A stretch of DNA of 64,000 nt from Actinoplanes xinjiangensis (GCF_003148685.1 NZ_QGGR01000022.1:62001-126000); one strand, 5' to 3'; numbered from the stretch's first letter, positions 27,340 to 36,519 are shown. Notes: generated by a model from the letters alone, not told the origin. Numbers and translations are program-made.

Positions 27340-28646
27340 GTGTTCTGACCACGGACGTCCCCACGCTGACGTCGCTGTCGCCCCGGTCGACGACCCGGCC
27401 CTACCCCCGGCCGATCCGCAGTGGATCGGCCGGGTAGGTCGGCCGGGCGGGCGAGGTGGAAGCCCTGGCCGTAACCGAGGCCGAGTTCGGCGAGCCGGGA
27501 CCGTTCGGCGGCGGTCTCGATGCCTTCGGCGATGAGTTCGGCGTCGGTGTCGGCCGCGAAGCTGACCAGCGACCTGGCCAGGGCGGCACGCGCCGGGTCG
27601 GTGTCGATGTCGCGGACCAGGGAGATGTCCAGCTTGATGATGTCGGGTCGCAGTTGCAGGATGTGGTTCAGGCTGGCGAATCCGGCCCCGGCATCGTCGA
27701 TGCTCAGCTTCAGTCCGGCGCTGCGCAGGTCTTTCAATGCGTGACGCAGCTTCGCGTAGTCGTCGATCTGGGTGTGTTCGGTGACCTCGATGACGAGGTG
27801 GTTCCCGGCGTGCGCGAGGAGGATGTCGGAGGCCGCCGCGGTGAGAAGGGCGTCGGCGGACAGGTTCACGCAGAGCCACGTCTCGTCGGGCAGGTCGGGC
27901 AGGCGTTCGAGTGCGCGCTGGACCGCCAGCAGTTCGAGATCGGTGCCGAGACCGCTCTGGGTGGCAGCGGCGAACGCCCGGTCCGGGCTCGCGAAGATGT
28001 CGGGGTTGAAGCGGGCCAGGGCTTCGTAGGCGACGGTGACGCCGTCGGCGAGCTTGACGACCGGCTGGAAGACCATCTGGATCGCGCGCTGATCGAGTAC
28101 GGTCCTGACCGTCTGCGTGGCGTGGTGGACCGCCTGGCGCTGCTGGGCGAGGGGTGAGCCCATATGGTCGCTGATCAGCTCGGCGATGAGCGTCATGAAC
28201 CGTACGGCCTCGCCGTCCAACGACGGGTCGGGGTTGCGGCTGACGCAGCACAGCATGCCGGCCTCGGCACCGCCCGGTCCGTGCCACGGCACACCGATGT
28301 AGGACCCGATCCTCAGCTCACGGGTGACCGGCAGATCCCGGGTGACCGGGTGGCGGCGTGCGTCGGCGATGATCGGCGGCAGCGTTCCCGCCACGACCCG
28401 GGTGCAGTAGGACCCCTGCAGGTCGGTGCCTTCACCGACCGGGATGTTCATCGCCGCGACCTCGCCACTCGCGGCGTGGATGATCTGCTGCCCGTCGGCG
28501 AAGGCCGACACCCACGCCACCTCGGCGTCCAGGTGCGAACGGACCAGCCACAGGAGCCGTTCGACGGCCCGGGAGTCGTGATCGGGACCGGCCGGGCCGA
28601 GGGCGTTCGCCGATGCCGGCATGGGCGGAACGGACAGCAGTGACAC
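27336..28646 (-). CDS. GAF-EAL cyclic-di-GMP phosphodiesterase
   Basis: A 436-residue cytoplasmic protein. Residues about 25-160 are a GAF domain ('AEVAWVSAFADGQQIIHAAS'), and about 185-415 an EAL domain. Catalytic residues look complete: EALARF, VNLSAD, EVTEH, SIDDAGAGFASL, DIIKLD and AEGIET, so it should hydrolyse c-di-GMP. The C-terminal 30 residues are an Arg/Gly/Pro tail that extends into the end of lon. The GTG has GAGGAG seven bases before it. A GGDEF enzyme lies 2 kb upstream, which gives synthesis and breakdown within one region. Confidence 0.9.
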
Positions 28647-28763
28647 GGCGCAACTCCTCGATCGGCACGTCTTCGTTCTCGCCGGCCCGCGGGACGGTCT
28701 TCCTGATCGGCTACTGATGTCGGCGCCGACCGCCCCGCCCTGAGAACTCTGACGCCTGCGACC

Positions 28764-29879
28764 TCAGTCCGGCTGGTCGTCGAAGGACGCGCGGTAGTCA
28801 CTGAACCGCTGCCGCTGGACGTCCAGATCCGGCGAGCCGGTCGGGTAGACGTGGTCGAACAGCTCGACCGGCTGCGGATCGGGCATGGCCAGTACGCGTT
28901 CGCGCAGGTCGAGGGCGGCCTTCTTGGCGTCCTCCTCGACCTGCGCGAAGAAGTCGTCGCCGGCGATCCGCTGCTTGGTGAGGAAGGCCCTGAGGCGGCT
29001 GATCGGGTCCTTGGCCCGCCACGCCTCGACCTCGCTGGCGATCCGGTAGCGGGTCGGGTCGTCGGAGCTGGTGTGTGCACCCATCCGGTAGGTGTAGGCC
29101 TCGATGAGCATCGGGCCCTGCCCGTGCCGGGCGTGGTCCAGAGCGGCGCGGGTGACGGCGTAACTGGCCAGCACGTCGTTGCCGTCGACGCGGATGCCGG
29201 GGAAGCCGTAGCCGGCGGCGCGGCGGTAGAGCGGCACCCGGGTCTGCCGCTCGGACGACGCCGAGATGGCGTACTGGTTGTTCTGGCAGAAGAAGACGAT
29301 CGGGGCGTTGAAGACCCCGGACCAGACGAAGGACTCGTTGACCTCGCCCTGGCTGGAGGCGCCGTCACCGAAGTAGGCGATCACCGCCTCCCCGTCCGCC
29401 GAACCGGTCCTGCCCTCCATGTTCACGCCCATGGCGTAGCCGGTGGCATGCAGCGTCTGCGAACCGATGACGATCGTGTACTGGTTGAACTTGAACTCGT
29501 TCGGATCCCAGCCGCCCTGGTCCACCCCGCGGAACAGGCCGAACGGCATGATCGGGTCGATCCCGCGGCAGTAGAGCACCCCGTGCTCGCGGTAGGTCGG
29601 GAACGCCATGTCCTGCGGCAGCAACGCCCGCCCGGACCCGACCTGCGCCGCCTCCTGACCCAGCAGGCTCGCCCACAGGCCCAGCTCACCCTGCCGTTGC
29701 AGGGCCACGCCCTCGGCGTCGAGGCGGCGGACGGTCACCATGTCCTGATACAGGCCGCGATACTCGTCGTCGGTGAAGTCGACCGCATACGTCACCCCGT
29801 CGGGACCCGTGACGCTGTCGACGTGGTCACCCTCAGGGTTCAGAAGCTGTACGAAACCGCCGGCCCGGTGTTGGTCCAC
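28764..29879 (-). CDS. Pyruvate/2-oxoacid dehydrogenase E1 component, alpha subunit
   Basis: A 371-residue thiamine-diphosphate enzyme subunit. The TPP motif GDG...NN is seen as 'YFGDGASSQGEVNES' to 'CQNNQYAIS' (about 168-205). The phosphorylation-loop-like 'TYRMGAHTSSDDPTRYR' is also conserved. It decarboxylates a 2-oxoacid with a beta subunit and passes the acyl group to E2. No beta, E2 or E3 gene is adjacent, unlike the usual bkd/pdh operons, so partners must lie elsewhere. The GTG has TACGGT six bases before it and no ribosome site, so a leaderless mRNA is likely. Confidence 0.9.
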   Translation of the reverse strand: MDQHRAGGFVQLLNPEGDHVDSVTGPDGVTYAVDFTDDEYRGLYQDMVTVRRLDAEGVALQRQGELGLWASLLGQEAAQVGSGRALLPQDMAFPTYREHGVLYCRGIDPIMPFGLFRGVDQGGWDPNEFKFNQYTIVIGSQTLHATGYAMGVNMEGRTGSADGEAVIAYFGDGASSQGEVNESFVWSGVFNAPIVFFCQNNQYAISASSERQTRVPLYRRAAGYGFPGIRVDGNDVLASYAVTRAALDHARHGQGPMLIEAYTYRMGAHTSSDDPTRYRIASEVEAWRAKDPISRLRAFLTKQRIAGDDFFAQVEEDAKKAALDLRERVLAMPDPQPVELFDHVYPTGSPDLDVQRQRFSDYRASFDDQPD

Positions 29880-29950
29880 TACCTGACCGTATGCCGTCCA
29901 CCGGGCACCCGGTCAAGAGTGATCCCATTTCGCCGTCGGGCCGGACCGGC

Positions 29951-30391
29951 TCAGCGGCGGCCGGTGGCCAGGGCGATCAGGAACTGACCTCCGCCGGTGT
30001 CGACGGTCGCGGTCACCGGGAGACCGGGGACCAGGCGGGAGAAACGGTCGACCAGCCAGTCCGCCGCCTCCTGCGCGTCGCGCCGGCTCGGGCTGCGCCC
30101 CACCAGCTCGCGGCCGCCCTTGCGCTCCAGGCGCTCGGCCACGGTGATCAGCGGCGCCGGCTCCACCACGTTGAGCCGGTCCGGCCAGGCGATGACCACC
30201 TTGACCGCGCCCTTGCGGGTGTTGCAGGCGCGGTGGGCGATCCGCTCGGCGACCTTCGCCTTCCGGTCGGCGGTGCGGCTGTCGACCGACGGGCCGCGCG
30301 GGTCGTTCACCGACATGCCACGGTCGACCGGCTCGTCGCACACCCAGCAGCGCCAGCCGTCGCGCTCGCCCACATCCTCAAGGAGACTCAC
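29951..30391 (-). CDS. HNH-type small nuclease-like protein
   Basis: A 146-residue protein. CWVCDEP (Cys15, Cys18) and 'ERIAHRACNTRKGA' (about 50-62) give the Cys-x2-Cys ... AHxxCNxxKG layout of HNH endonuclease domains, but the first histidine and the usual D-H pair are not clear, so activity is uncertain. The second half is unrelated and helical. The GTG is preceded by TAATTT six bases away, without a ribosome site. A perfect 20-bp palindrome lies directly behind that box and next to a divergent small gene. Confidence 0.65.
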   Translation of the reverse strand: MSLLEDVGERDGWRCWVCDEPVDRGMSVNDPRGPSVDSRTADRKAKVAERIAHRACNTRKGAVKVVIAWPDRLNVVEPAPLITVAERLERKGGRELVGRSPSRRDAQEAADWLVDRFSRLVPGLPVTATVDTGGGQFLIALATGRR

Positions 30392-30405
30392 CCGAACAAA
30401 TTAGC

Positions 30406-30425
30406 CCATAGGCGCTTGCCTATGG
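30406..30425. promoter_or_regulatory. Perfect 20-bp palindrome between divergent genes
   Basis: CCATAGGC-GCTT-GCCTATGG, arms of eight bases without mismatch. It lies two bases behind the -10 (TAATTT, 30398-30403 on the minus strand) of the HNH gene, and TATGGT (30430-30435) could be the -10 of the small divergent gene. It is a strong operator candidate for both; the regulator is unknown. Confidence 0.6.
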
Positions 30426-30460
30426 CGTGTATGGTTGCTGCCTGGTGAGGGGAGACGTCA

Positions 30461-30643
30461 ATGCGGACGAGGGACTCGATCGCCATGGTGGCCGCCGCGC
30501 TCTCGATCGCGGCGTCGTTCGTCATCGTGAACCTTCCGCTGCCGGTGACGGCACCCGGCGGGGCGGACAGATCAACCCAGGTCATCGTCGTGACCGAGGC
30601 CGGCCCGTGGTGGGACTGCCCGGACGAGGCCGCCGACGGCTGA
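30461..30643 (+). CDS. Small membrane or exported peptide
   Basis: A 60-residue protein with one hydrophobic helix (about 7-32: SIAMVAAALSIAASFVIVNL), then a short polar tail ending in WWDCPDEAADG. GAGGGGAG lies at good distance before the ATG. It overlaps the 3' end of the convergent GGDEF gene by 72 bases, which lowers confidence. Function is unknown. Such single-helix peptides often accompany secreted or stress systems. If not real, 30461-30571 would be plain intergenic sequence. Confidence 0.5.
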   Translation: MRTRDSIAMVAAALSIAASFVIVNLPLPVTAPGGADRSTQVIVVTEAGPWWDCPDEAADG

Positions 30644-32104
30644 CGCCCGGCGGGCCGCGCGACGCCGCTGCTTGGCCGTGTACATGGACGCGTCGGCGGT
30701 GCTCAGCAGCACCGACGCGTCGTAACCGTAGTCCGCGGCCAGGCCCAGGCCGATGCTGCACCCGGCGATGACCTCCACCTCGCCGGTCGGCAGCCGCAGC
30801 CGGTACGGCGCGTCGACGGCCTCCTGGATGTGTGCGGCCAGCATTTCGGCCTCCGCCGCGGTGGTGTCGGTGCAGGCGATCACGAACTCGTCGCCGCCGA
30901 GGCGGGCCGCTATCCCGTGCAGGCCGGCCGTCTCCGACAACCGCTGGGCCGCGATGATCAGCAGCTGGTCGCCGGCGTCGTGGCCGTACGTGTCGTTGAC
31001 CGCCTTGAAACCGTCCATGTCGATGAACAGGACCGCCACGTCACTGCCGTCCTGCCGGCACCGGCTCAGTGAGGCCGCCAGGGTCTCCATGAAATAGGCG
31101 CGGTTGGGCATCCCGGTGAGCACGTCGGTCTCGGCCTGCATCCGGATCCGCTGGAACAGCAGCGCCTTCTCCAGGACCAGGCCGCCCACGTCGACGAGAT
31201 GGTCGAGGAACGACCGCGCGTCGGTCCCCTCGGCGGGCACACCGGTGAGCAGCAGGCGCCCGGCTCGCGGCTCCTGGGTGCCCAGCGGCTGCGAGAGGGC
31301 GCCCGCCGGGAGGCCCGGCAGGTCGTCGCCGAGGATCCGGGGCCAGTCGGCGCCGCCGCCCGCCGCCAGTTCCTCGCCGTACGTGTCGGTGAGATAGACG
31401 GCCGCTCCGGTCACCGGCACGTGCTCGATCATCGTGTCGACGATGTTGCGGGCCGCGGTGATCACGTCGACCATGCCGGCCAGTCCCGCGGTCACCGTGT
31501 TCAGGCGCTGGAGCCGGTGCAGCTGATCCTGGGTACGCCGGTACAGCCGCCCGTTGTCGATGGCGAGGGAGATCCGGCTGACGACGGCGATCAGCTCCTG
31601 GATGTCGGCGTCGTCGAAGGGCAGATCGTCGGTACGGGCCAGCAGCAGGTGCCCGAGGTGCTCGCCGCGGACGGTCAGCAGCCCGTACGCGAGGTGCGAG
31701 AGTCCCGAGGCGGCCAGCCACTCCGGCGCGGGCACCTCGCCGACCGGGGCGGCGGTCACCGGCCGGGTCGCGGTGAGCGGGCGTGCGGCGGCGGGTGGTT
31801 CGACCGTGCCCGGCGGCAGGTGCCGGGCGGCCAGGCCCCACTGCGCGGCCAGCCGGAGCCCGTCGGAGCCGTCGCCGGCCGGGGTGAGGACGATCGCGAT
31901 GTCGGCGTCGAACAGTTCCGCGACGTCACACACCGCGCACTCGAGCACGTCGTCGACCTCGGTGACCTTGCCGAGCGCGGTGACGAGCTGCGCCAGCCGG
32001 GTGGCCCGGGCCAGGGCGCGGGCCGAGATCGCACGGGACTGGGCCAGCTCGGCACGCAGCCGGCGGATCTCGTCCTCCGCGGTGGTGGTCGTCGCCTCCC
32101 CCAT
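30572..32104 (-). CDS. GAF-GAF-GGDEF diguanylate cyclase
   Basis: A 510-residue protein with a short N-terminal coiled coil (about 8-30), two GAF-like sensory domains (about 40-190 and 210-325) and a GGDEF domain. The active site is intact (RLGGDEFVIA, about residue 400), with FIDMDGFKAVNDTYGHDAGD before it. It should make c-di-GMP. No RxxD inhibitory site is evident directly upstream of the motif. It starts two bases after the stop of the FIST gene, so the two form an operon in which FIST may sense a ligand and tune the cyclase. Confidence 0.9.
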   Translation of the reverse strand: MGEATTTTAEDEIRRLRAELAQSRAISARALARATRLAQLVTALGKVTEVDDVLECAVCDVAELFDADIAIVLTPAGDGSDGLRLAAQWGLAARHLPPGTVEPPAAARPLTATRPVTAAPVGEVPAPEWLAASGLSHLAYGLLTVRGEHLGHLLLARTDDLPFDDADIQELIAVVSRISLAIDNGRLYRRTQDQLHRLQRLNTVTAGLAGMVDVITAARNIVDTMIEHVPVTGAAVYLTDTYGEELAAGGGADWPRILGDDLPGLPAGALSQPLGTQEPRAGRLLLTGVPAEGTDARSFLDHLVDVGGLVLEKALLFQRIRMQAETDVLTGMPNRAYFMETLAASLSRCRQDGSDVAVLFIDMDGFKAVNDTYGHDAGDQLLIIAAQRLSETAGLHGIAARLGGDEFVIACTDTTAAEAEMLAAHIQEAVDAPYRLRLPTGEVEVIAGCSIGLGLAADYGYDASVLLSTADASMYTAKQRRRAARRASAVGGLVRAVPPRAGLGHDDDLG

Positions 32105-32106
32105 GA

Positions 32107-33297
32107 TCAGAAGGTGAGGACGACGACGGTGGCGTTGTGGAAGCCGGTCGACCCGGTGACCCGCGCGAACTCGCCGTAGGTGAAGAACCCGGCGAACGGC
32201 GCCTCGCCCAGAGGTCCACGGATGGCGACGGCCTCCTCGGGCAGGGCGTCACCGAGAGGCGGGACCCGCCCGGCGCAGCTGAACACGAGCGCCCCACGGG
32301 GCTCGGCGCCGAGCCGCTGGACGGCGGTGGCGGCGGCCGATCCGGCGGCGTCCAGCAGGTCACGCTGGTTGCCGGAGAGCACCTGCACCACGGACTGCTC
32401 GCTGACATGGCCGAACATGACCAGGGCGCCCTCCGGGGTACGGCCCAGGATGTGCCGTCCGTCGAAGGCGCCGGCCGCGTTGGCGAGACCGAGCGGATGG
32501 TCGAATGTGAGCCGCGCGAAGGTGGGGCCGGTGGCGTCGCCGGGTTCGCCGGCCTGCACGTCCCCGCCGCGCTGTTCGAGGTAGACGTCCACGGCCGGGC
32601 GCCCGTCCAGCTCGTGGATGATGTTGGCCTCCGCGCGGGTCACCGTCACCGGATCACCCATCGGATGCCAGCCGTGCGCGACGCCGATGCCGAGCGGGTG
32701 CGGCGAATTGATCCAGATCGCGATGAGGCTGTTGGACATCAGTTTGCCGTCGGCGAACTGGTAGGTGGCCCCCATCGAGAGGTCCTCGGACGCCGCTCCG
32801 CCGACCAGCGGGACGGTCGACCCGGTGACCGCATAGCTGCCCCGGACCACTTCCCGCTGATCGCCGGCCAGCCCGTCGGAGAGCATCATCAGCACCGAGT
32901 TCTCGCCGTCGCCTCCGGCACGCTCGCGGGCCAGCTCGGTGACGCGCCGGGCGGCGCCGCGCAGGTCGGCGCTGACCGAGTCGGCGGTGGCGATGCCGAA
33001 GGTCAGTTCAGCGGCGGGCACGTAGAGCGCGACGGCCCCGGCGGTCACGTTCGCGGCCCCGGTGAACCCGGCGAAGGCCGTGCAGCCGACGACCTGGGCG
33101 GGCGCCGCGCTCTCGGCGACCGCCTCGAAGAACCGCAGTGGCTCGTATTCGACCGTCACGTGCACGATCAGCAGGTCGGCCGGCTCGGGTGTCCGGCCGG
33201 CGAGCGCGGCGCTCACGCACTCCCGGGCCGCGGCCACCGCGTCGGCGGCGGTACTGCTGCCCTGACCGACCCTGCGCCGGTCGTTGTCGTTCGCCAT
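32107..33297 (-). CDS. FIST signal transduction protein
   Basis: A 396-residue cytoplasmic protein with FIST-N ('DLLIVHVTVEYEPLRFFEAV', 'VVGCTAFAGFTG') and FIST-C ('ALVFSCAGRVPPLGDALPEE', 'APFAGFFTYGEFAR') domains. FIST domains bind small ligands, probably amino acids, and usually feed two-component or c-di-GMP pathways. The ATG at 33297 has a GGGGG box, while an in-frame ATG 18 bases earlier lacks one. The following gene encodes a diguanylate cyclase, a pairing that indicates a sensor-output couple. Confidence 0.9.
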   Translation of the reverse strand: MANDNDRRRVGQGSSTAADAVAAARECVSAALAGRTPEPADLLIVHVTVEYEPLRFFEAVAESAAPAQVVGCTAFAGFTGAANVTAGAVALYVPAAELTFGIATADSVSADLRGAARRVTELARERAGGDGENSVLMMLSDGLAGDQREVVRGSYAVTGSTVPLVGGAASEDLSMGATYQFADGKLMSNSLIAIWINSPHPLGIGVAHGWHPMGDPVTVTRAEANIIHELDGRPAVDVYLEQRGGDVQAGEPGDATGPTFARLTFDHPLGLANAAGAFDGRHILGRTPEGALVMFGHVSEQSVVQVLSGNQRDLLDAAGSAAATAVQRLGAEPRGALVFSCAGRVPPLGDALPEEAVAIRGPLGEAPFAGFFTYGEFARVTGSTGFHNATVVVLTF

Positions 33298-33381
33298 GAT
33301 CGCCCCCGGTCCCACGGCACGGCCGTCCGACCGCTGCTCCTCGACTCCTATCGGCCGGTTCGGCGCGGGGTTGACCGTTTC

Positions 33382-33780
33382 TCAGTCGTGGATCAGGGTG
33401 CAACCGTTCGCCGGGTTCTCCGACACCGCGATCACCGCGTCGAGCCGATCGCGGGTCCTGATCAGGCCGGCGATCTGCTCGTCGATACGCTTGCGCTCGG
33501 CGGCGAGCCGGGCCCGCGACTCCGGTGTGTTGACCCCGGCGTCGACACAGGGCAGCAACTCGAGGATGGTCCGGCTGGACAGGCCGGCGCCGTAGAGCAT
33601 CTGGATGAGCTGCACCCGGTCGACGGCCCGCTCCGGATAGTGCCGCTGACCCGAGTCGCTGCGCTCCGCGGTGAGCAGGCCCTGCTCCTCGTAGTAGCGC
33701 AGAGCCCGGACACTCACCCCGGACCTCGTCGCCAGCTCACCGATCCGCATCGTGGTTTCCGGCATCGTGCTTTGCGGCAT
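33382..33780 (-). CDS. MerR family transcriptional regulator
   Basis: A predicted 132-residue regulator: winged helix MRIGELATRSGVSVRALRYY from residue 11, then the coiled-coil dimerisation helix 'RARLAAERKRIDEQIAGLIR'. The C-terminus 'ENPANGCTLIHD' carries one cysteine, so metal sensing of the classic MerR type is unlikely; small-molecule sensing is more probable. Three in-frame ATGs lie within 30 bases. I chose 33780 because GGGGG precedes it, but 33750 is possible. It diverges from an SDR gene whose promoter carries a perfect MerR-type operator. Confidence 0.88.
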   Translation of the reverse strand: MPQSTMPETTMRIGELATRSGVSVRALRYYEEQGLLTAERSDSGQRHYPERAVDRVQLIQMLYGAGLSSRTILELLPCVDAGVNTPESRARLAAERKRIDEQIAGLIRTRDRLDAVIAVSENPANGCTLIHD

Positions 33781-33800
33781 CGTGACCCCCACCATAGAAC

Positions 33801-33832
33801 TTGCCTCTGACGTCAACGTCAGGTCCTAGCGT
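33801..33832 (+). promoter_or_regulatory. MerR-type promoter with 20-bp spacer and operator
   Basis: TTGCCT (33801-33806), 20 bases, TAGCGT (33827-33832). The spacer holds CTGACGT-CA-ACGTCAG (33807-33822), perfect 7-bp arms. Overlong 19-20 bp spacers with a central dyad are the hallmark of MerR-activated promoters. The -10 ends seven bases before the ATG, so the mRNA would be leaderless. Confidence 0.82.
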
Positions 33833-33839
33833 AGTCGGC

Positions 33840-34547
33840 ATGCAGATCAACGGAGCAAACGTCCTGGTCACCGGCGCAAACCGGGGCCTCGGCCGACAGT
33901 TCGTACGCTCGCTCGCCGACCGTGGCGCCGCCAAGGTGTACGCCACCGCCCGCCGGCCCGAGCTCATCGACGTGCCGGGGGTGATCCCGGTCCGGCTCGA
34001 CATCACCGACAGCGCGTCGATCGCGGCCGCCGCCGAGGCCGCCCCGGACGTCGACATCCTCGTCAACAACGCCGGCATCTCGACCGGCGCCAACCTGATC
34101 ACCGGTGACCTGGCCACCATCCGCAGCGAGATGGACACCCACTTCTACGGCACGCTCGGCGTGATCCGGGCGTTCGCGCCGCAGCTGGCCGGTGGGGCGA
34201 TCCTCAACGTGCTGTCGGCGATCTCGTGGCTCGCCGTCGACGGGGCCGGTGCCTATCACGCGGCGAAGGCGGCCGAGTGGGCGCTGACCAACAGTGCCCG
34301 CCTGGAGCTGGCCGCCCAGAAGACCCTGGTGACGGGGCTGCATCTGGGCGCCGCCGACACCGACATGATGGCCTGGTACACCGGCGACAAGACCGCGCCC
34401 GAGGTCATCGTGGGGGCGGCGCTCGACGGCATCGAGGCCGACCGTACCGAGATGCTCGCCGACGCGTGGAGCAAGCAGGTCAAGGTGTGGCTGTCGGAGG
34501 ACCCGAGCGTCATCTACCGGGAGGCGGCGGCCGCCCTCACCGCCTGA
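33840..34547 (+). CDS. SDR family oxidoreductase under MerR control
   Basis: A 235-residue short-chain dehydrogenase. It has TGANRGLG (about 11-18), NNAGIS (about 78), a serine in 'LNVLSAISWL' and YHAAK (YxxxK) at the expected place. The short loops and 'TGANRGLG' point to NADP use. There is no ribosome site. The ATG is seven bases after TAGCGT of the MerR-type promoter. The 3' end overlaps the convergent hybrid kinase gene by 11 bases. A role in detoxifying the compound sensed by the MerR protein is likely. Confidence 0.9.
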   Translation: MQINGANVLVTGANRGLGRQFVRSLADRGAAKVYATARRPELIDVPGVIPVRLDITDSASIAAAAEAAPDVDILVNNAGISTGANLITGDLATIRSEMDTHFYGTLGVIRAFAPQLAGGAILNVLSAISWLAVDGAGAYHAAKAAEWALTNSARLELAAQKTLVTGLHLGAADTDMMAWYTGDKTAPEVIVGAALDGIEADRTEMLADAWSKQVKVWLSEDPSVIYREAAAALTA

Positions 34548-36519
34548 CGGCGACGGTCAGGACCGTGTGCAGGGCGGTCAGCAGCTGCTCGGCGGTGAAC
34601 GGTTTGCCGACCACGGTGACCGACGGGTCGAGCAGGCCCTGCTCGGACATGAGCGGATCGGCGTAGCCGGACATGTAGAGCACCGGGACGGCCGGGAACT
34701 CGGCGCGCAGCACGGCGGCGAGTTCCGGCCCGTTCAGGTGCGGCATCACCACGTCGGACAGCACCGCGTCGATCCGCTCCGGGTGCCGGCGGGCGATCTC
34801 GAGAGCCTGCCGGCCGTCGGCGGCGGTCAGCACCGTGTAGCCCGCTCTGGCCAGGATGCGGCGGGCGGCCTCGCGGACGCCGTCCTCGTCGTCGGCGATC
34901 AGGACGGTGTGGCCGGTACCGGCCGGCCCGGCGGTCGGGGCCGCGACGGGGGCGACCGGCTCGTCGGTGGCCGGCAGATAGAGGTGGACGGTGGTGCCGC
35001 GCCCGGGTTCGGACTCGAGGATCAGGTCGCCGCCGGACTGCCGGACGATGCCGTAGGCGGTGGCCAGCCCCAGGCCGGTGCCCTGCGCCTTGGGTTTGGT
35101 GCTGAAGAACGGCTCCACCGCACGGTCGAGCACATCGGCGGTCATCCCGTGGCCGGTGTCGGAGAGGGTCAGGTGCACGTATCCGTCCCGGCCGGTGTCG
35201 CGGCTGGTCAGAGTGAGGACTCCCCCGTCGGGCATCGCGTCGCGGGCGTTGGTGGCCAGGTTGAGCAGCACCTGGGTGAGCCGGGCGCCGTCGGCCGTCA
35301 CGTTGCGGGCACCCGGCTGGAGGTCGGTGACCACGGTGATCTGCGGCCCGAGCGAGCCGAGCATGCCGGCCACCCCGGTGACGACGGCGTTGGGGTCCAG
35401 CACGGTCAGGGTGACGACCTCGCGCCCGCCGAAGGTGAGCAGTTGATGGGCCAGGTAGGCGGCGCGGCGGCCGGCGGTGCTGATCCGCTCCAGGTCGGCG
35501 AGCATCGCCGCGGCGTCGTCGCCGGTCAGTGGCCCGCCGGTGGCGTCGCGCACGGCGTCGGCGGTGAACTCGGTGAACGACAGGACGATGTTGAGCATGT
35601 TGTTGAAGTCGTGGGCGACCGCCCCGGACAGCCGGGCGAGGCTGTCGAAACGCTCGGCGATGCGGCGCCGCTCCTCGGCGTGGCGGCGCTGCTCGGCCTC
35701 GACGACCGAGGTGACGTCGTCGACGGTGGCGACGAAACCGGCCGGATCGGTCTCGCCGTCGTCGATGCGGCGTACGGTGGTGTGCAGCCAGCGGTGATGA
35801 TCGGGGCCCAGCCGGATCTCGCCGTAGTAACCGGCCTGGCCACCGGGCAGCCCGATGCCGGTCAGTTCGTCGCGGTCGCTGTCGGTGAGGCAGCGCAGCC
35901 AGCCGTCGCCGTGCAGGTCGGCGTGGGACAGGCCGGTGATGTCACTGAGCCGCGGATTGGTGTAGGTGGCGTGCAGCCCGTACGGGCCGGAGACGATGCC
36001 GACCGGTGACACGTCGGCGAGGGCGGCGAACCGGGCCTCGCTCTCGTCCAGGGCCAGCGCCTTCTCGACGAGTTTCGCGTTGACGGCCCGCAGGTGATCG
36101 CCGGAACCGGAGCCGGCGGCGGTGGCGGTGGTGGCGGTGGCGGTGCCCGGCTCGCTGTGCAGGGCCTGATCGATCGCGACGAGCAGGTCGCCGGGGTCGG
36201 CGGACTTGGAGATGACCTGGGTGACGCCGTACGCGGCGGCGAGCGGCGCGGCCTCGTCGGGCCGGAAGCTGGCGGTGTAGAGCAGCACCGGGATGTCGGC
36301 GGTGTCCACGTCGGCACGCAGCCGGTGGACGAACTCGTAGCCGTCCATCCCGGGCATCACCACGTCGGCGAGCACGATGTCCGGATGCTCGCTGCGGGCC
36401 AGGGCGAGAGCCTCCGCACCGGCGGTCGCCTCGATGACGTGGTGGCCGCCGTCGTCGAGGGTGATCCGCGCGACCTCGCGGTTGGTGGCGCGGTCGTCGA
36501 CGATCAGGACGGTGGCCAT
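34537..36519 (-). CDS. Hybrid histidine kinase REC-PAS-HisKA-HATPase-REC
   Basis: A 660-residue soluble kinase. The N-terminal receiver (1-120) has VLADVVMPGMDG. A Thr/Ala/Ser linker follows, then PAS (about 155-275) and HisKA with phospho-acceptor His in AVAHDFNNMLNIV (about 300). The HATPase domain (DTGHGMTADV, GTGLGLATAYG) precedes a C-terminal receiver with 'VLSDVVMPHLNGPEL'. The HDFNN box defines the kinase subfamily that phosphorylates its own C-terminal receiver. The ATG overlaps the stop of the small kinase gene before it (TGATG). There is no DNA-binding output, so signals go to another partner. Confidence 0.9.
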   Translation of the reverse strand: MATVLIVDDRATNREVARITLDDGGHHVIEATAGAEALALARSEHPDIVLADVVMPGMDGYEFVHRLRADVDTADIPVLLYTASFRPDEAAPLAAAYGVTQVISKSADPGDLLVAIDQALHSEPGTATATTATAAGSGSGDHLRAVNAKLVEKALALDESEARFAALADVSPVGIVSGPYGLHATYTNPRLSDITGLSHADLHGDGWLRCLTDSDRDELTGIGLPGGQAGYYGEIRLGPDHHRWLHTTVRRIDDGETDPAGFVATVDDVTSVVEAEQRRHAEERRRIAERFDSLARLSGAVAHDFNNMLNIVLSFTEFTADAVRDATGGPLTGDDAAAMLADLERISTAGRRAAYLAHQLLTFGGREVVTLTVLDPNAVVTGVAGMLGSLGPQITVVTDLQPGARNVTADGARLTQVLLNLATNARDAMPDGGVLTLTSRDTGRDGYVHLTLSDTGHGMTADVLDRAVEPFFSTKPKAQGTGLGLATAYGIVRQSGGDLILESEPGRGTTVHLYLPATDEPVAPVAAPTAGPAGTGHTVLIADDEDGVREAARRILARAGYTVLTAADGRQALEIARRHPERIDAVLSDVVMPHLNGPELAAVLRAEFPAVPVLYMSGYADPLMSEQGLLDPSVTVVGKPFTAEQLLTALHTVLTVAVRR

